Positions 32,639 through 41,821 of a stretch of DNA of 64,000 nt are shown piece by piece. The notes under the pieces are model-generated. The model saw only the letters and a program-made list of their open reading frames with translations, ran no database searches and was not told where the DNA came from. Both the position numbers and the translations under genes were made by a program. Where the stretch lies: positions 3,658,001 through 3,722,000 of the forward strand of contig NZ_CP160453.1 of NCBI RefSeq assembly GCF_040744945.1, written 5' to 3'. Each line of letters starts with the position of its first letter. Position 1 is the stretch's first letter. This stretch comes from Saccharothrix sp. HUAS TT1. Its GTDB lineage: Bacteria > Actinomycetota > Actinomycetes > Mycobacteriales > Pseudonocardiaceae.

Positions 32639-33950
32639 CGTCGTCCCCCGGTTGCCCGTCGTCTCCCGGTTGCCCGTCTTCTGGCTGCCCGTCGTCCCCC
32701 GGGACGCTGAAGCTGGTGTACGCGGTGCGCTTCGGCAGCGGGTAGACCTCGCGACCGGTCACCGCGTTGACGATGGTGGCGTTGCGCACCGCCCCGATGC
32801 CCAGGTCGGGCGCGGCCACGCCGTGGCTGTGCAGGTCGGCGTTGGCCACGAACACCCGGCCGGTGACCGACGGGTCCAGCGCGATCGAGTGGTCGAGCGC
32901 GACGACGTACCGGCCCCGCGGGTCGCGGCGCACCAGCGGTTCCAGCGGCGCGAGGAACGGCGTCGGCGCCTGCGCGTACCCGGTGGCCGCGACGACGAGG
33001 TCGGTGCGGTGCCGGAACACCCGCCCGGTGTCCCGGTGCCGGCAGGTCAGCACGACCTCCCCGGACTCGACGGCGGACGACTCGACCGACACTCCCGGCC
33101 GCAGCTCGACCGGCGCCGGCGCGTGCTCCCACTCCCGCCGGTACAGCAGGTCGTGCAGCTCCTCCAGCGTCTCCGCCGAGATCGCCCGGTAGTGCCGCCA
33201 GTGCTCGGCGCGCAACGCGTCCCGCCGGTCCTGCGGCAGCGAGTGGAAGTGCCGCACGTACGACGGCGTGGTCATCTCCAGCACCAGCTTGGTGTAGTCC
33301 AGCGGCGCGAACACCGGCGTGCGGGTCAGCCACGCCACCGCGGGCCCGCCGTCCAGGTTGCGCCGCAGCAGGTCCAGCACGATCTCCGCCCCGGACTGCC
33401 CGGACCCGACCACCGTGACCCGATCGGCGGTGGGCGGCCGGTGCAGGTAGTCGGAGCTGTGCACGAGCCGGTCGCCGAGCCCCGCCAGCGCGGGCGGCAC
33501 CGACGGCGTGGTCCCGACGCCGAGCACGAGGTGCCGCGCCCGCAGGGAGAAGCCCGCCCCGGACACCTCGAACCGGTCGCCCGCCCACCGCACCGACGTC
33601 ACGTCGTGCGAGAACCGCACCGGCAGCCGGGACGCCGCCCACCGCAGGTAGTCCTCGTACTCGCGCCGGGTCGGGTGGAACCTCTCCCGCACGTAGAACG
33701 GGTACAGCCGGTCGGCGTCGCGCAGGTAGGCCAGGAACGACAGCGGGTGCGTCGGGTCGACCAGCGTCACCAGGTCGGCCAGGAAGCTGACCTGCAGCAG
33801 CGCGTCGCCGAACATCATCCCGCTGTGCCAGCGCAGCTCCGGCCGCGCCTCCAGCACGACCGCGTCCAGGTCGTCCACGGTGGACGCCAGCGCGGCCAGC
33901 CCGAGGTTGAACGGCCCGCACCCGATGGCCACCACGTCGTGCGACGTCAT
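32631..33950 (-). CDS. lysine/ornithine-type N-hydroxylating monooxygenase
   Basis: A 439-residue flavoprotein that N-hydroxylates a diamine or amino acid in siderophore synthesis (IucD/RhbE/DesB class). FAD motif: VVAIGCGPFNLGLAAL near the N-terminus; substrate region LQVSFLADLVTLVDPTHPLSFLAYL; NADPH motif VVGSGQSGAE; and the late VAATGY. The C-terminal 20 residues are an acidic low-complexity tail of GDDGQP-type repeats not expected in the family; the repeats are also visible in the DNA at 32637-32700. ATG at 33950 overlaps the acyltransferase stop by 4 bp. Confidence 0.93.
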   Translation of the reverse strand: MTSHDVVAIGCGPFNLGLAALASTVDDLDAVVLEARPELRWHSGMMFGDALLQVSFLADLVTLVDPTHPLSFLAYLRDADRLYPFYVRERFHPTRREYEDYLRWAASRLPVRFSHDVTSVRWAGDRFEVSGAGFSLRARHLVLGVGTTPSVPPALAGLGDRLVHSSDYLHRPPTADRVTVVGSGQSGAEIVLDLLRRNLDGGPAVAWLTRTPVFAPLDYTKLVLEMTTPSYVRHFHSLPQDRRDALRAEHWRHYRAISAETLEELHDLLYRREWEHAPAPVELRPGVSVESSAVESGEVVLTCRHRDTGRVFRHRTDLVVAATGYAQAPTPFLAPLEPLVRRDPRGRYVVALDHSIALDPSVTGRVFVANADLHSHGVAAPDLGIGAVRNATIVNAVTGREVYPLPKRTAYTSFSVPGDDGQPEDGQPGDDGQPGDDGD

Positions 33951-34525
33951 CGGGTGCGCACCATGAGCACGGCGACCTTGTCCGGCAGCAGCACCTCGCC
34001 GACCGGCGCGAACCCGCCCGCGGTGAACGAGGCGATGGCCCGCCGGTTGCGCACGTCGGGCTCCAGCAGCACCCGCGTGCACCGCGGGTCGGCGTCGAAC
34101 AGGGCGGAGGTGAGCACCGGCAGCAGCCCGCGCACCAGGCCGCGGTCGGTCATGCCGAGCTCGCCGACGGCGACGTGCAGCCCGAGGTCGTGCGGCCGGG
34201 CCGGGTACACCCGCGCGACCACGTCCCGGGCCGCCCGGTACACCTCCAGGTACATCACCGGGTCCTCGCCCTGGCTGACCAGCACCGGCAGCGAGTGCAG
34301 GCCGGACAGCTGGTGGCGCAGCTCCCGCTCCCACCGCTCGCGCGGCCACGCCTGGTGCCAGAACGCGGCCACGTGCGGCGCCTGCATCCAGCGGTGCACC
34401 AGGTCCAGGTCGCGGGTGTCGGGGTCGACGGCGCGGGCGTGCCAGCCGCCGGTGAGCACCGGCAGCGGCGGACCCGGCACGGCGGACAGGTCGTCGGTCG
34501 GCCGGTAGGCGTCGAGGTGGGTCAC
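33947..34525 (-). CDS. GNAT-family siderophore acyltransferase
   Basis: A 192-residue GNAT N-acyltransferase of the IucB/RhbD type, which acylates the hydroxylamine to a hydroxamate. Typical text: LVHRWMQAPHVAAFWHQAWP near residue 45, YLEVYRAARDVVARVYPARPHDLGLHVAVGE in the middle and RCTRVLLEPDVRNRRAIASFTAGGFAPVGEV at the end. The acyl donor (acetyl-, succinyl- or malonyl-CoA) cannot be told from sequence. GTG at 34525 overlaps the stop of the first NIS synthetase by 4 bp, and its stop overlaps the hydroxylase ATG. Confidence 0.9.
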   Translation of the reverse strand: MTHLDAYRPTDDLSAVPGPPLPVLTGGWHARAVDPDTRDLDLVHRWMQAPHVAAFWHQAWPRERWERELRHQLSGLHSLPVLVSQGEDPVMYLEVYRAARDVVARVYPARPHDLGLHVAVGELGMTDRGLVRGLLPVLTSALFDADPRCTRVLLEPDVRNRRAIASFTAGGFAPVGEVLLPDKVAVLMVRTR

Positions 34526-36258
34526 CGGGCGCACCTGCCCTCCCGCAACGGGTTGGGCGCGTCGAAGTACACCGACTGCGCGTCCAGCGGCGCCAGCACC
34601 TCGTCGATGCCCTCCAGCCTGGTCAGCAGGTTCGCCTTGCACGGCAGCGCGTCCGCCTCCAGCCAGCGCCGGGCCAGCCGGTCGCCGTCCGGACCGGCCT
34701 CGGCCAGCGCGGGCAGCGCCGCCTCCAGCCGGGACGCCATCACGCCGAGCAGGTCCCGCTCGTCGGCCAACCCCTCGACGCCCAGGCAGCCGATCACCGC
34801 CAGCGCCTGGTTGCGCAGCAGGTAGTAGGTGAGCCGGTCGTCCACCACCGCGTCGTCCACGACGGCCAGTGTGGACTCCTCGACGCCCAACCGCTCCAGC
34901 ACGCGCGGCAGGTGCGACGCCGCCAGGTAGTAGCCCTGGTTGTCCCGGTACCGCCCGCCGACCACCCGGCCGGCCGGGTCCAGCCGCACCAGCGTGTTCT
35001 GCTGGTGCGCCTCCAGCCCGATGCCGGTCTCGGCGTACAGCCGCAGCATCGGCACCAGCACCCGGTCGGTGTAGTCGGCGACCCACCGCGCGGCGTCCAG
35101 CCGCAGCACCAGCTCGCCGAGCAGCGTGCGGCCGATGCCGGGGCGTGGCGCGACCATCCCGGCCAGGCACCGCGAGTCGCCGATGTCCGGCGGCGACTCG
35201 CGCACGGCCACGTCCAGCCCGGTGACCTCGCCGCCCTCGTCCACCGCGAGCCACGCCGGGTCGCGCACGACGCTGAACTCGGGGTGCGCCTTCTCGGTGC
35301 CGGCGGCGTAGCCGGATTCGAGCAGCAGGTGGACCTCGGAGCCGCGGCGCAGCTCGGTGGCCGTCGACTCGCGCCGCGAGTTGGTGATCCGCAGGCCCAG
35401 CGACAGCTTCAGCATCACCGGCGCGCCGGTCCGGTACACGGTGCGCAGGCTCGACGTCGGCGACCAGGCCGGCCCGAACTCGCCGAGCGGTTCCAGCAGG
35501 CCGCGGGAGATCAACGACGCGATCCGCGGCCGGTCGAGCAGGTCGTGCGCCTGCCACGGGTGCGCGGGCACCAGCACCCGTCCCCGCTCCGGGCTGCGAC
35601 CGGCCAGCTCGGCCATCAGCGCCACCGCGTCCGGGCCGGACACCGAGCCGTGCGAGACGACCTCCTCGGCCGCCGAGAACCAGAACAGCGGGAACGAGCC
35701 GCGCAGCTCGGGGGCGTAGCGGGCGTTGTCGGCGTCCGACAGGCCGTCCCGGCTCTTCGGCGCGGGGTGGTGCAGGTGGCCGAGCATCAGCCGCTGCTCG
35801 CTGTCCAGGAACCGGTCCGCCGGCCCGACCGGGCGCTGCCGCCGGTAGGCCACGAAGTCGGCCACCCGGCGCACCGACTCGGCCGTGCGCTCCACCAGGT
35901 CCGCGACCTGCCCACCACCCACGCCGCCCGCGCCGTCGCTGCTGCCCGCGCCGCCGCCGACCTGCCCGCCGCCCGCGCCCGCGCCGCTGCCACCGCCGGA
36001 GGTCAGCTCCGCACCCACCAGCGCCACCGCCACCACCGGGTCCGCCGGTCTGCCCGCCAACGTCACCGCCCCGAACCGGTGCCGCCCGGTCGGCGAGGCG
36101 TACCGCACCTCCGCCTCCAGCGGCAGCCCGAGCACGTCGATCCGCACCCGGTCGGTCACCGGCACGCCCCGCTCCCGCACCCAGCAGCGCAGCAACGCCT
36201 CCAAGTGCGCGTGCTCGGCGGTCGCCCGTGGGTCGCCCTCCAGCGGATCCGCTTTCAT
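34522..36258 (-). CDS. IucA/IucC-family NIS siderophore synthetase (first of two)
   Basis: A 578-residue NIS synthetase. Family text includes VPAHPWQAHDLLDRP, SPTSSLRTVYRTGAPVMLKLSL, LRITNSRRE and EAHQQNTLVRLD, which are the ATP and carboxylate site motifs of IucA/AcsD-type enzymes. Unusually, a Gly/Ala/Ser-rich insert of about 30 residues (88-118) interrupts the N-terminal domain after VGAELTS; it is probably a flexible loop. The enzyme position, second in the operon, corresponds to RhbC of rhizobactin 1021. ATG at 36258 overlaps the decarboxylase stop by 4 bp. Confidence 0.92.
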   Translation of the reverse strand: MKADPLEGDPRATAEHAHLEALLRCWVRERGVPVTDRVRIDVLGLPLEAEVRYASPTGRHRFGAVTLAGRPADPVVAVALVGAELTSGGGSGAGAGGGQVGGGAGSSDGAGGVGGGQVADLVERTAESVRRVADFVAYRRQRPVGPADRFLDSEQRLMLGHLHHPAPKSRDGLSDADNARYAPELRGSFPLFWFSAAEEVVSHGSVSGPDAVALMAELAGRSPERGRVLVPAHPWQAHDLLDRPRIASLISRGLLEPLGEFGPAWSPTSSLRTVYRTGAPVMLKLSLGLRITNSRRESTATELRRGSEVHLLLESGYAAGTEKAHPEFSVVRDPAWLAVDEGGEVTGLDVAVRESPPDIGDSRCLAGMVAPRPGIGRTLLGELVLRLDAARWVADYTDRVLVPMLRLYAETGIGLEAHQQNTLVRLDPAGRVVGGRYRDNQGYYLAASHLPRVLERLGVEESTLAVVDDAVVDDRLTYYLLRNQALAVIGCLGVEGLADERDLLGVMASRLEAALPALAEAGPDGDRLARRWLEADALPCKANLLTRLEGIDEVLAPLDAQSVYFDAPNPLREGRCAR

Positions 36259-37637
36259 GCCGCTCCTTCCACCAGTCGTTCGGCGACCGACCCGGCCTCG
36301 CGGACCAGCGCCAGCAGCGCGGCCAGGTCCGCCTCGCGGGCGTTCGGGTTGAGCAGGGTCAGCTTCAGGCACGTGACCTTGTCCACCTCGGTCCGACCGA
36401 TCAACGCCGAGCCCGCGCGCAGCAGCGCCCGCCGCAGCCGCGCGTTCACCACGTCGGCCAGCGACCGGTCGGCGGGCCGGTACCGGAACACCACCGTGGT
36501 CAACGTCGCACCGCCGACCAGCTCGAACGCCGGGTCGGCGGCGATCAGCGCGGCGGCGTGCCCGGCCAGCTCGTGGCACCGGTCCACCAGCTCGCCCAGG
36601 CCCGCGCGGCCCAGCGCGAGCAGCGTCGCGGCCACCTTCACCGCGTCCGGGCGGCGCGTGGTCTGCAACGAGCGGCCCAGCGCGCCGTCGTAGCCCTCGG
36701 CCCGGTCGTCCTCGGGGTTGAGGTAGGCCACCGACCGCTCCAGCGGCGCGAACGACGACGCCGAGCGCACCAGCAGCACGCTCGCCGCCGCGGGCTGCCA
36801 GCCGATCTTGTGCAGGTCGGCGGTCACCGAGTCGGCCAGCGCGAGCCCGTCCACCAGCCCGGCGAGCTTCGCCGAGAACACCGCGCCGAACCCGTAGGCG
36901 GCGTCGACGTGCAGCCACGTGCCGTGCTCGCGGGCCAGCTCGGCCAGTTCCGGCAGCGGGTCGACCGAGCCGAAGTCGGTGGTCCCCGCGGTCGCGACCA
37001 CCGCCACCGGCGTGCCGCCCGCCCGCAGCATCGACGCCAGCGCCTCGGGCCGCATCCGCCGGTGCGAGTCGACCGACACCGGCCGCACCGCGTGCTCGCC
37101 GATGCCCAGCACCGCGCACGCCCGCGCCACCGAGAAGTGCGCCAGCTCGGAGCAGAACACCACCGGGTCGGGCAGCGCGGCGACGCCGTCGGACCGCACG
37201 TCCAGGCCGAGCCTGGCCGCCGCCGCGTCCCTGGCCAGCAGCAGCGCGGTCAGGTTCGACACCGTGCCACCGGGGGTGAACACGCCGTCGGCGTCGGCGT
37301 CGAACCCGGCCAGCCGGGCGAGCGCCGCCACCACCCACCGCTCGACCGCGATGGCGGCCGGTCCGGAGTCGTAGGTGTCCAGCGAGGCGTTGGACGCGCC
37401 GGCCAGGGCGTCCGCCGCGACCGCGACGGCCAGCGGCGGCGGTTGCAGGTGGGCGGCGGCGAACGGGTCGGACAGGTCGACACCGGCCTCGGCCAGCACG
37501 GTGGTGAGGCGGGCCAGCGCGGCGTCGGCCCCGATGCCCCGCTCGGGCAGGTCGCCGAGCAACCGCCGCGCGCGGTCGAGCACGTCCGCGGGCCTGCCCG
37601 GGGGGATCGGTCGCCCGGAGGGACTGACGGCGAACAC
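36255..37637 (-). CDS. PLP-dependent amino-acid decarboxylase of siderophore pathway
   Basis: A 460-residue group II PLP decarboxylase (DABA/lysine/ornithine class; RhbB- or DesA-like). PLP site: DLHKIGWQ with the Schiff-base Lys; DAAYGF with the PLP-contacting Asp; VVATAGTTDFGSVDPL. It makes the diamine backbone of the siderophore. No aminotransferase for diaminobutyrate is adjacent, so lysine or ornithine (cadaverine or putrescine) is a reasonable alternative substrate. The GTG at 37637 follows GGAGG. A DtxR/IdeR-type palindrome lies 20 bp upstream, so the operon is expected to be induced by iron limitation. Confidence 0.9.
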   Translation of the reverse strand: MFAVSPSGRPIPPGRPADVLDRARRLLGDLPERGIGADAALARLTTVLAEAGVDLSDPFAAAHLQPPPLAVAVAADALAGASNASLDTYDSGPAAIAVERWVVAALARLAGFDADADGVFTPGGTVSNLTALLLARDAAAARLGLDVRSDGVAALPDPVVFCSELAHFSVARACAVLGIGEHAVRPVSVDSHRRMRPEALASMLRAGGTPVAVVATAGTTDFGSVDPLPELAELAREHGTWLHVDAAYGFGAVFSAKLAGLVDGLALADSVTADLHKIGWQPAAASVLLVRSASSFAPLERSVAYLNPEDDRAEGYDGALGRSLQTTRRPDAVKVAATLLALGRAGLGELVDRCHELAGHAAALIAADPAFELVGGATLTTVVFRYRPADRSLADVVNARLRRALLRAGSALIGRTEVDKVTCLKLTLLNPNAREADLAALLALVREAGSVAERLVEGAA

Positions 37638-37656
37638 GGCACCTCCGACGATCGAC

Positions 37657-37670
37657 TAAGGCTAGCCTTA
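37657..37670. promoter_or_regulatory. iron box (DtxR/IdeR/DmdR-type operator)
   Basis: TAAGGCTAGCCTTA is a perfect 14-bp palindrome matching the centre of the actinobacterial iron-box consensus (TTAGGTTAGSCTAACCTAA-type). It lies 20 bp upstream of the first siderophore gene, overlapping the expected promoter. Confidence 0.85.
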
Positions 37671-37906
37671 CCTCATCTATTCGGTGTCGTGGTGTCAAGC
37701 CCCTGGGTGACGATCCGTGGTGTGACGATCACTGCGCGACCAACGCTAGCTGCCACGACCACGATCCAATTAACGCCAAATGGGGGGTCTTGGCCGATCG
37801 TCCCACCACGTGGCACAACCTCACCCCGATCTCGTTCGGAGTCGCCGGCGCGGTCGCGGTAACCTTGGCCACCACCTCGAACCGTGCAATCCCCCAGGAG
37901 GGTTCC

Positions 37907-38302
37907 GTGTCGCCAGGGCAGATCGCCGCGCTGGTCGCTGCCGGCGCGTTCGTGCTGCTTGTGATCCTGCTGGCGATCCCGTTGATCAAGCTGGGCCGCA
38001 CGCTGGACGAGGCCACGATCGCCATTCGCAAGGCGCACCAGAACAGCGACCCGATCTTCACCGGCGCGAACACGACGATCACGCACGTGAACACGCAGCT
38101 GGAGCGGGTGGACGGGATCACCGCCAACGCCCGCGCGGTCACCGGCAACGTCTCCGCGCTCACCTCGCTGTTCACCGCCACCCTCGGCGGGCCGCTGGTC
38201 AAGGCCGCCGCGCTGTCCTACGGCCTGAGCAAGGCCGTCCGCGCCCGGCGCGCCGCCAAGGAGCTCCCCAGCAAGCACACGCGGCGCAGGGGCAAGCGAT
38301 GA
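37907..38302 (+). CDS. DUF948-family membrane-anchored protein
   Basis: A 131-residue protein: one N-terminal membrane helix (QIAALVAAGAFVLLVILLAIPLIKL), a helical middle with repeated T/N positions typical of DUF948 (TLDEATIAIRKAHQNSDPI, TLERVDGITANARAVTGNVSALTSLF) and a very basic C-terminus (KHTRRRGKR). The GTG at 37907 has an excellent ribosome binding site (AGGAGG), so the longer upstream reading is rejected. Function unknown; it and the next small gene regularly precede alaS in actinobacteria, possibly because they are co-expressed. Confidence 0.82.
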   Translation: MSPGQIAALVAAGAFVLLVILLAIPLIKLGRTLDEATIAIRKAHQNSDPIFTGANTTITHVNTQLERVDGITANARAVTGNVSALTSLFTATLGGPLVKAAALSYGLSKAVRARRAAKELPSKHTRRRGKR

Positions 38303-38568
38303 GGCGGCTGTTCTGGTTCGGGGTCGGCATCGCCGCCGGCGTGTTCGCCACCCGCAAGGCCGGCCAGGCCGCGCACGCCGCCACGCCCGCCGGCATCGGC
38401 GAGAACGTCGGCCAGGGACTGCGCGAGCTGGCGGGCGCCATCGGCTCCTTCGGCGCCGAGGTGCGCGCCGGGATGTCGGAGCGCGAGCAGGAGCTGCAGG
38501 ACGACGTGGAACGCCAGACGGGCTTCACGCCGGGTCGGCGAGCGCGCCGGGCGAACGACGCCAGGTAG
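38299..38568 (+). CDS. DUF6167-like small protein upstream of alaS
   Basis: An 89-residue protein with a short N-terminal hydrophobic segment (LFWFGVGIAAGVFATRKAG), an amphipathic middle (GENVGQGLRELAGAIGSFGAEVRAGMSEREQELQ) and a basic C-terminus. It matches in position and style the small conserved protein (DUF6167) commonly found between DUF948 and alaS genes. Function unknown. ATG overlaps the DUF948 stop by 4 bp; alaS begins 81 bp later. Confidence 0.75.
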   Translation: MRRLFWFGVGIAAGVFATRKAGQAAHAATPAGIGENVGQGLRELAGAIGSFGAEVRAGMSEREQELQDDVERQTGFTPGRRARRANDAR

Positions 38569-38649
38569 GCCGTTCGTTCGCCTCGCCGCGCCCTTGCCCG
38601 CCCGTCGGCCCCGCCGACGGCGGCCCCACCCTCCCGAAGGACGAGACCC

Positions 38650-41322
38650 GTGCAGACCCACGAGATCATCAAGCGCTTCCGCGAGCACTTCGAGAACGCC
38701 GGCCACAAGTACGTGCCCAGCGCCTCGCTCCTGCTGGACGACCCGAACCTGCTGTTCGTCAACGCCGGCATGGTGCCGTTCAAGCCGTACTTCCTCGGCG
38801 AGGCCCCGCCGCCCGCCCCGCGGATGACGAGCATCCAGAAGTGCGTGCGCACCCCGGACATCGACGAGGTCGGCAAGACCACCCGGCACAACACGTTCTT
38901 CCAGATGGCCGGCAACTTCTCGTTCGGCGACTACTTCAAGGAAGACGCCATCCGGCTGGCCTGGGAACTGGTCACCAAGCCGGTCGCCGACGGCGGCTAC
39001 GGCCTGGACCCCGAGCGCATCTGGGTGACCGCCTACCTGGACGACGACGAGGCCGCCGACCTGTGGCAGAAGGTCGCCGGGCTGCCGCCGGAGCGCATCC
39101 AGCGCCGCGACATCGAGGACAACTACTGGTCGATGGGCGTGCCCGGCCCGTGCGGACCGTGCTCGGAGATCTACTACGACCGCGGCGCCGCCTTCGGGGA
39201 GGAGGGTGGCCCGGTCGTCGACGAGGACCGGTACCTGGAGATCTGGAACCTGGTCTTCATGCAGAACGTCCGCGGCGCGGGCGGCGCCAAGAGGGACTAC
39301 CCGATCCTCGGCGAGCTGCCGGACAAGAACATCGACACCGGCATGGGCGTCGAGCGCGTCGCCATGCTGCTCCAGGACGTCGACAACGTCTACGAGACCG
39401 ACCTGGTCCGGACCGTGATCACCAAGGCCGAGGAGCTGTCCGGCCGGCGGTACGGCGCCGACGAGACCGACGACGTGCGCTTCCGGGTCATCGCCGACCA
39501 CGCCCGCAGCGGCGTGCTGCTGGTCGGCGACGGCGTCACGCCCGGCAACGAGGCCCGCGGCTACGTGCTGCGCCGGCTGCTGCGCCGGATCGTCCGGTCG
39601 GCCCGCCTGCTCGGCGTGACCGAGCCGGTGCTGGTGCGATTCGCCGAGGTCGTCCGGGACGCCATGGGCCCGTCCTACCCCGAGCTGGTGTCCGGCTTCG
39701 CCCGGATCGAGCAGGTCCTCAAGGCCGAGGAGGACACGTTCCTGCGCACGCTGGACGCCGGGTCGCGGATCTTCGAGACCGCCGCCGGCCAGGTCAAGGC
39801 CGACGGCCGGGCCACCCTGCCCGGTGACAAGGCCTTCCAGCTGCACGACACCTACGGCTTCCCCCTCGACCTCACCCTGGAGATGGCCGCCGAGGCCGGC
39901 CTCACCGTGGACGAGGACGGCTTCCGCAAGCTGATGGCCGAGCAGCGCGCCCGCGCCAAGGCCGACGCCGCCGGCAAGAAGACCGGCCACGGCGACCAGA
40001 CCGTGTACCGGGAGCTGCTGGAGCTCGGCGCCACCGAGTTCACCGGCTACACCGAGCTGGCCAGCGAGGCCACCCTGCGCGGCATCGTCAGCGGCGGCAA
40101 GCGGGTCCGCTCGGCCAAGGAAGGCGACATCGTCGAGGTCGTGCTCGACCGGACGCCGCTGTACGCCGAGTCCGGCGGCCAGGAGAGCGACGCCGGCGTG
40201 ATCGTCTCCGGCGGCGCCGAGCTGGAGGTCGTGGACGTCCAGAAGGTGGCCCGCAAGCTGTGGGTGCACCAGGTGCGGGTGCTCAGCGGCGAGATCGCCG
40301 AGGGCGAGCACGTCGAGGCCAGGGTGGACCCGGAGTGGCGCGTCGGCGCCCGCCAGGGCCACTCGGGCACGCACGTCGTGCACGCCGCCCTGCGCCAGGT
40401 GCTCGGCCCGTCGGCCCTGCAGAGCGGTTCGTACAACAAGCCGGGCTACCTGCGGCTGGACTTCGCCTGGACCGGCGGCCTGTCCGAGCAGGCCCGCAGC
40501 GAGATCGAAGAGGTCTCCAACCTGGCCGTGCGCAAGGACCTCCCGGTCCAGGTCGTCTACACCGACATGGGCGGCGCCCAGGAGATGGGCGCGGTCGCCC
40601 TGTTCGGCGAGACCTACGACGAGACCGTGCGCGTGGTCGAGATCGGCGGGCCGTGGTCGCGCGAGCTGTGCGGTGGCACGCACGTCGAGCACTCGTCCCA
40701 GATCGGCCCGATCACGGTGATCGGCGAGTCGTCCGTGGGTTCCGGCGTCCGCCGGCTGGAGGCCTACGTCGGCATCGAGGCCTTCAAGTACCTGGCCCAG
40801 GAGCGGGCCCTGGTGCAGAACGTCGCCGCCCTGCTCAAGGTGCCCGACGCCGAGGTGCCCGCCCGGGTCGAGGCCCTGGTGGAGCGGCTGCGGGTGGCCG
40901 AGAAGGAGCTGGAGAAGGTCAAGGCCGCCCAGCTCCTCGCCAACGCCGGCTCGCTGGCCGACGAGGCCCTGGACGTGCGCGGCGTGTCGCTGGTCGCCCT
41001 GGCCCTGCCCGAGGGCACGTCCGGCGGCGACCTGCGGACCATCGCGGGCGAGGTGCGCAACCGGCTCGGCGCCAGGCCGGGCGTGGTCGGCCTGTTCGCC
41101 CCGGACGGCGACAAGGTCAGCTTCGTGGTGGCCACCACGTCCGCCGCCCGCGACCTGGGGCTGGCCGCCGGCAAGCTGGTGCCCGCCTTCGCCCCGGCCG
41201 TCGGCGGTCGCGGCGGCGGCAAGCCGGACCTCGCCCAGGGCGGCGGCACGAACCCGGGCGGTGTCGGCGACGCCATCGCCGCCCTGCGCGCCGAGGTGGA
41301 CCGCGCCGTTGAGCAGCGCTGA
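38650..41322 (+). CDS. alaS: alanyl-tRNA synthetase
   Basis: An 890-residue class II synthetase that charges tRNA-Ala and edits Ser/Gly mischarging. The catalytic domain shows [35 protein letters not shown] text (motifs at residues 58-85), [15 protein letters not shown] and a [12 protein letters not shown] motif 3. The editing domain has the metal-binding [11 protein letters not shown] pair of His residues and [13 protein letters not shown]. The C-Ala domain (about 770-890) includes [18 protein letters not shown] start. The downstream ruvX start overlaps its end by 14 bp. Confidence 0.98.
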   Translation: MQTHEIIKRFREHFENAGHKYVPSASLLLDDPNLLFVNAGMVPFKPYFLGEAPPPAPRMTSIQKCVRTPDIDEVGKTTRHNTFFQMAGNFSFGDYFKEDAIRLAWELVTKPVADGGYGLDPERIWVTAYLDDDEAADLWQKVAGLPPERIQRRDIEDNYWSMGVPGPCGPCSEIYYDRGAAFGEEGGPVVDEDRYLEIWNLVFMQNVRGAGGAKRDYPILGELPDKNIDTGMGVERVAMLLQDVDNVYETDLVRTVITKAEELSGRRYGADETDDVRFRVIADHARSGVLLVGDGVTPGNEARGYVLRRLLRRIVRSARLLGVTEPVLVRFAEVVRDAMGPSYPELVSGFARIEQVLKAEEDTFLRTLDAGSRIFETAAGQVKADGRATLPGDKAFQLHDTYGFPLDLTLEMAAEAGLTVDEDGFRKLMAEQRARAKADAAGKKTGHGDQTVYRELLELGATEFTGYTELASEATLRGIVSGGKRVRSAKEGDIVEVVLDRTPLYAESGGQESDAGVIVSGGAELEVVDVQKVARKLWVHQVRVLSGEIAEGEHVEARVDPEWRVGARQGHSGTHVVHAALRQVLGPSALQSGSYNKPGYLRLDFAWTGGLSEQARSEIEEVSNLAVRKDLPVQVVYTDMGGAQEMGAVALFGETYDETVRVVEIGGPWSRELCGGTHVEHSSQIGPITVIGESSVGSGVRRLEAYVGIEAFKYLAQERALVQNVAALLKVPDAEVPARVEALVERLRVAEKELEKVKAAQLLANAGSLADEALDVRGVSLVALALPEGTSGGDLRTIAGEVRNRLGARPGVVGLFAPDGDKVSFVVATTSAARDLGLAAGKLVPAFAPAVGGRGGGKPDLAQGGGTNPGGVGDAIAALRAEVDRAVEQR

Positions 41323-41821
41323 CCGCCCCGGCGTCGACGACCCCGGCCTCGGGCGCAGGCTGGGGGTCGACGTCGGCGCGGTGCGGGTCGGGGTCGCGCT
41401 GAGCGACCCGGGCGCGTTCCTGGCGACGCCGCTGGTCACCCTGGCGCGTGACGCGAAGGCCGGCCGGGACCTGCTGGACCTGGCCGGTCTGGTCGCCGAG
41501 CACGAGGTGGTGGAGGTCGTCGTCGGCCTGCCGCGCACGCTGGCCGGGAAGCACGGGCCGGCGGCGGAGACCGCCTCGGCGTACGCTGCGGCCTTGGCCG
41601 AGCGCGTCGCACCGGTTCCGGTGCGGCTCACCGACGAGCGGCTGACCACCGTCACGGCGAGCCGGGTGCTCGCCGAGCGGGGGGTGCGTGGCAAGAAGCA
41701 ACGCGCCGTCGTGGACCAGGCTGCCGCGGTCGAGATCCTGCAGACCTGGCTGGACGCGCGCGCGGCACAAGTGGCCCGGTCCGCAGCGGAACGGGCCCCC
41801 GGAGCTAAGGACGGCTCGTGA
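41309..41821 (+). CDS. ruvX: RuvX/YqgF-type Holliday junction resolvase (pre-16S rRNA nuclease)
   Basis: A 170-residue RNase H-fold nuclease. [17 protein letters not shown] carries the first catalytic Asp, [18 protein letters not shown] the conserved middle motif, and [10 protein letters not shown] and [15 protein letters not shown] the later acidic residues. It likely matures the 16S rRNA 5' end and/or resolves junctions. The only start giving the whole fold is TTG at 41309, inside the end of alaS, with GAGGTGG upstream. Its stop overlaps mltG by 4 bp. Confidence 0.92.
   Translation: MSSADRPGVDDPGLGRRLGVDVGAVRVGVALSDPGAFLATPLVTLARDAKAGRDLLDLAGLVAEHEVVEVVVGLPRTLAGKHGPAAETASAYAAALAERVAPVPVRLTDERLTTVTASRVLAERGVRGKKQRAVVDQAAAVEILQTWLDARAAQVARSAAERAPGAKDGS

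Noticed and set aside
28262..32710. 1482-codon plus-strand open frame opposite mcrBC and siderophore genes
   Set aside because: Low-complexity translation lacking motifs; the minus-strand genes have clear catalytic signatures and overlapping starts.
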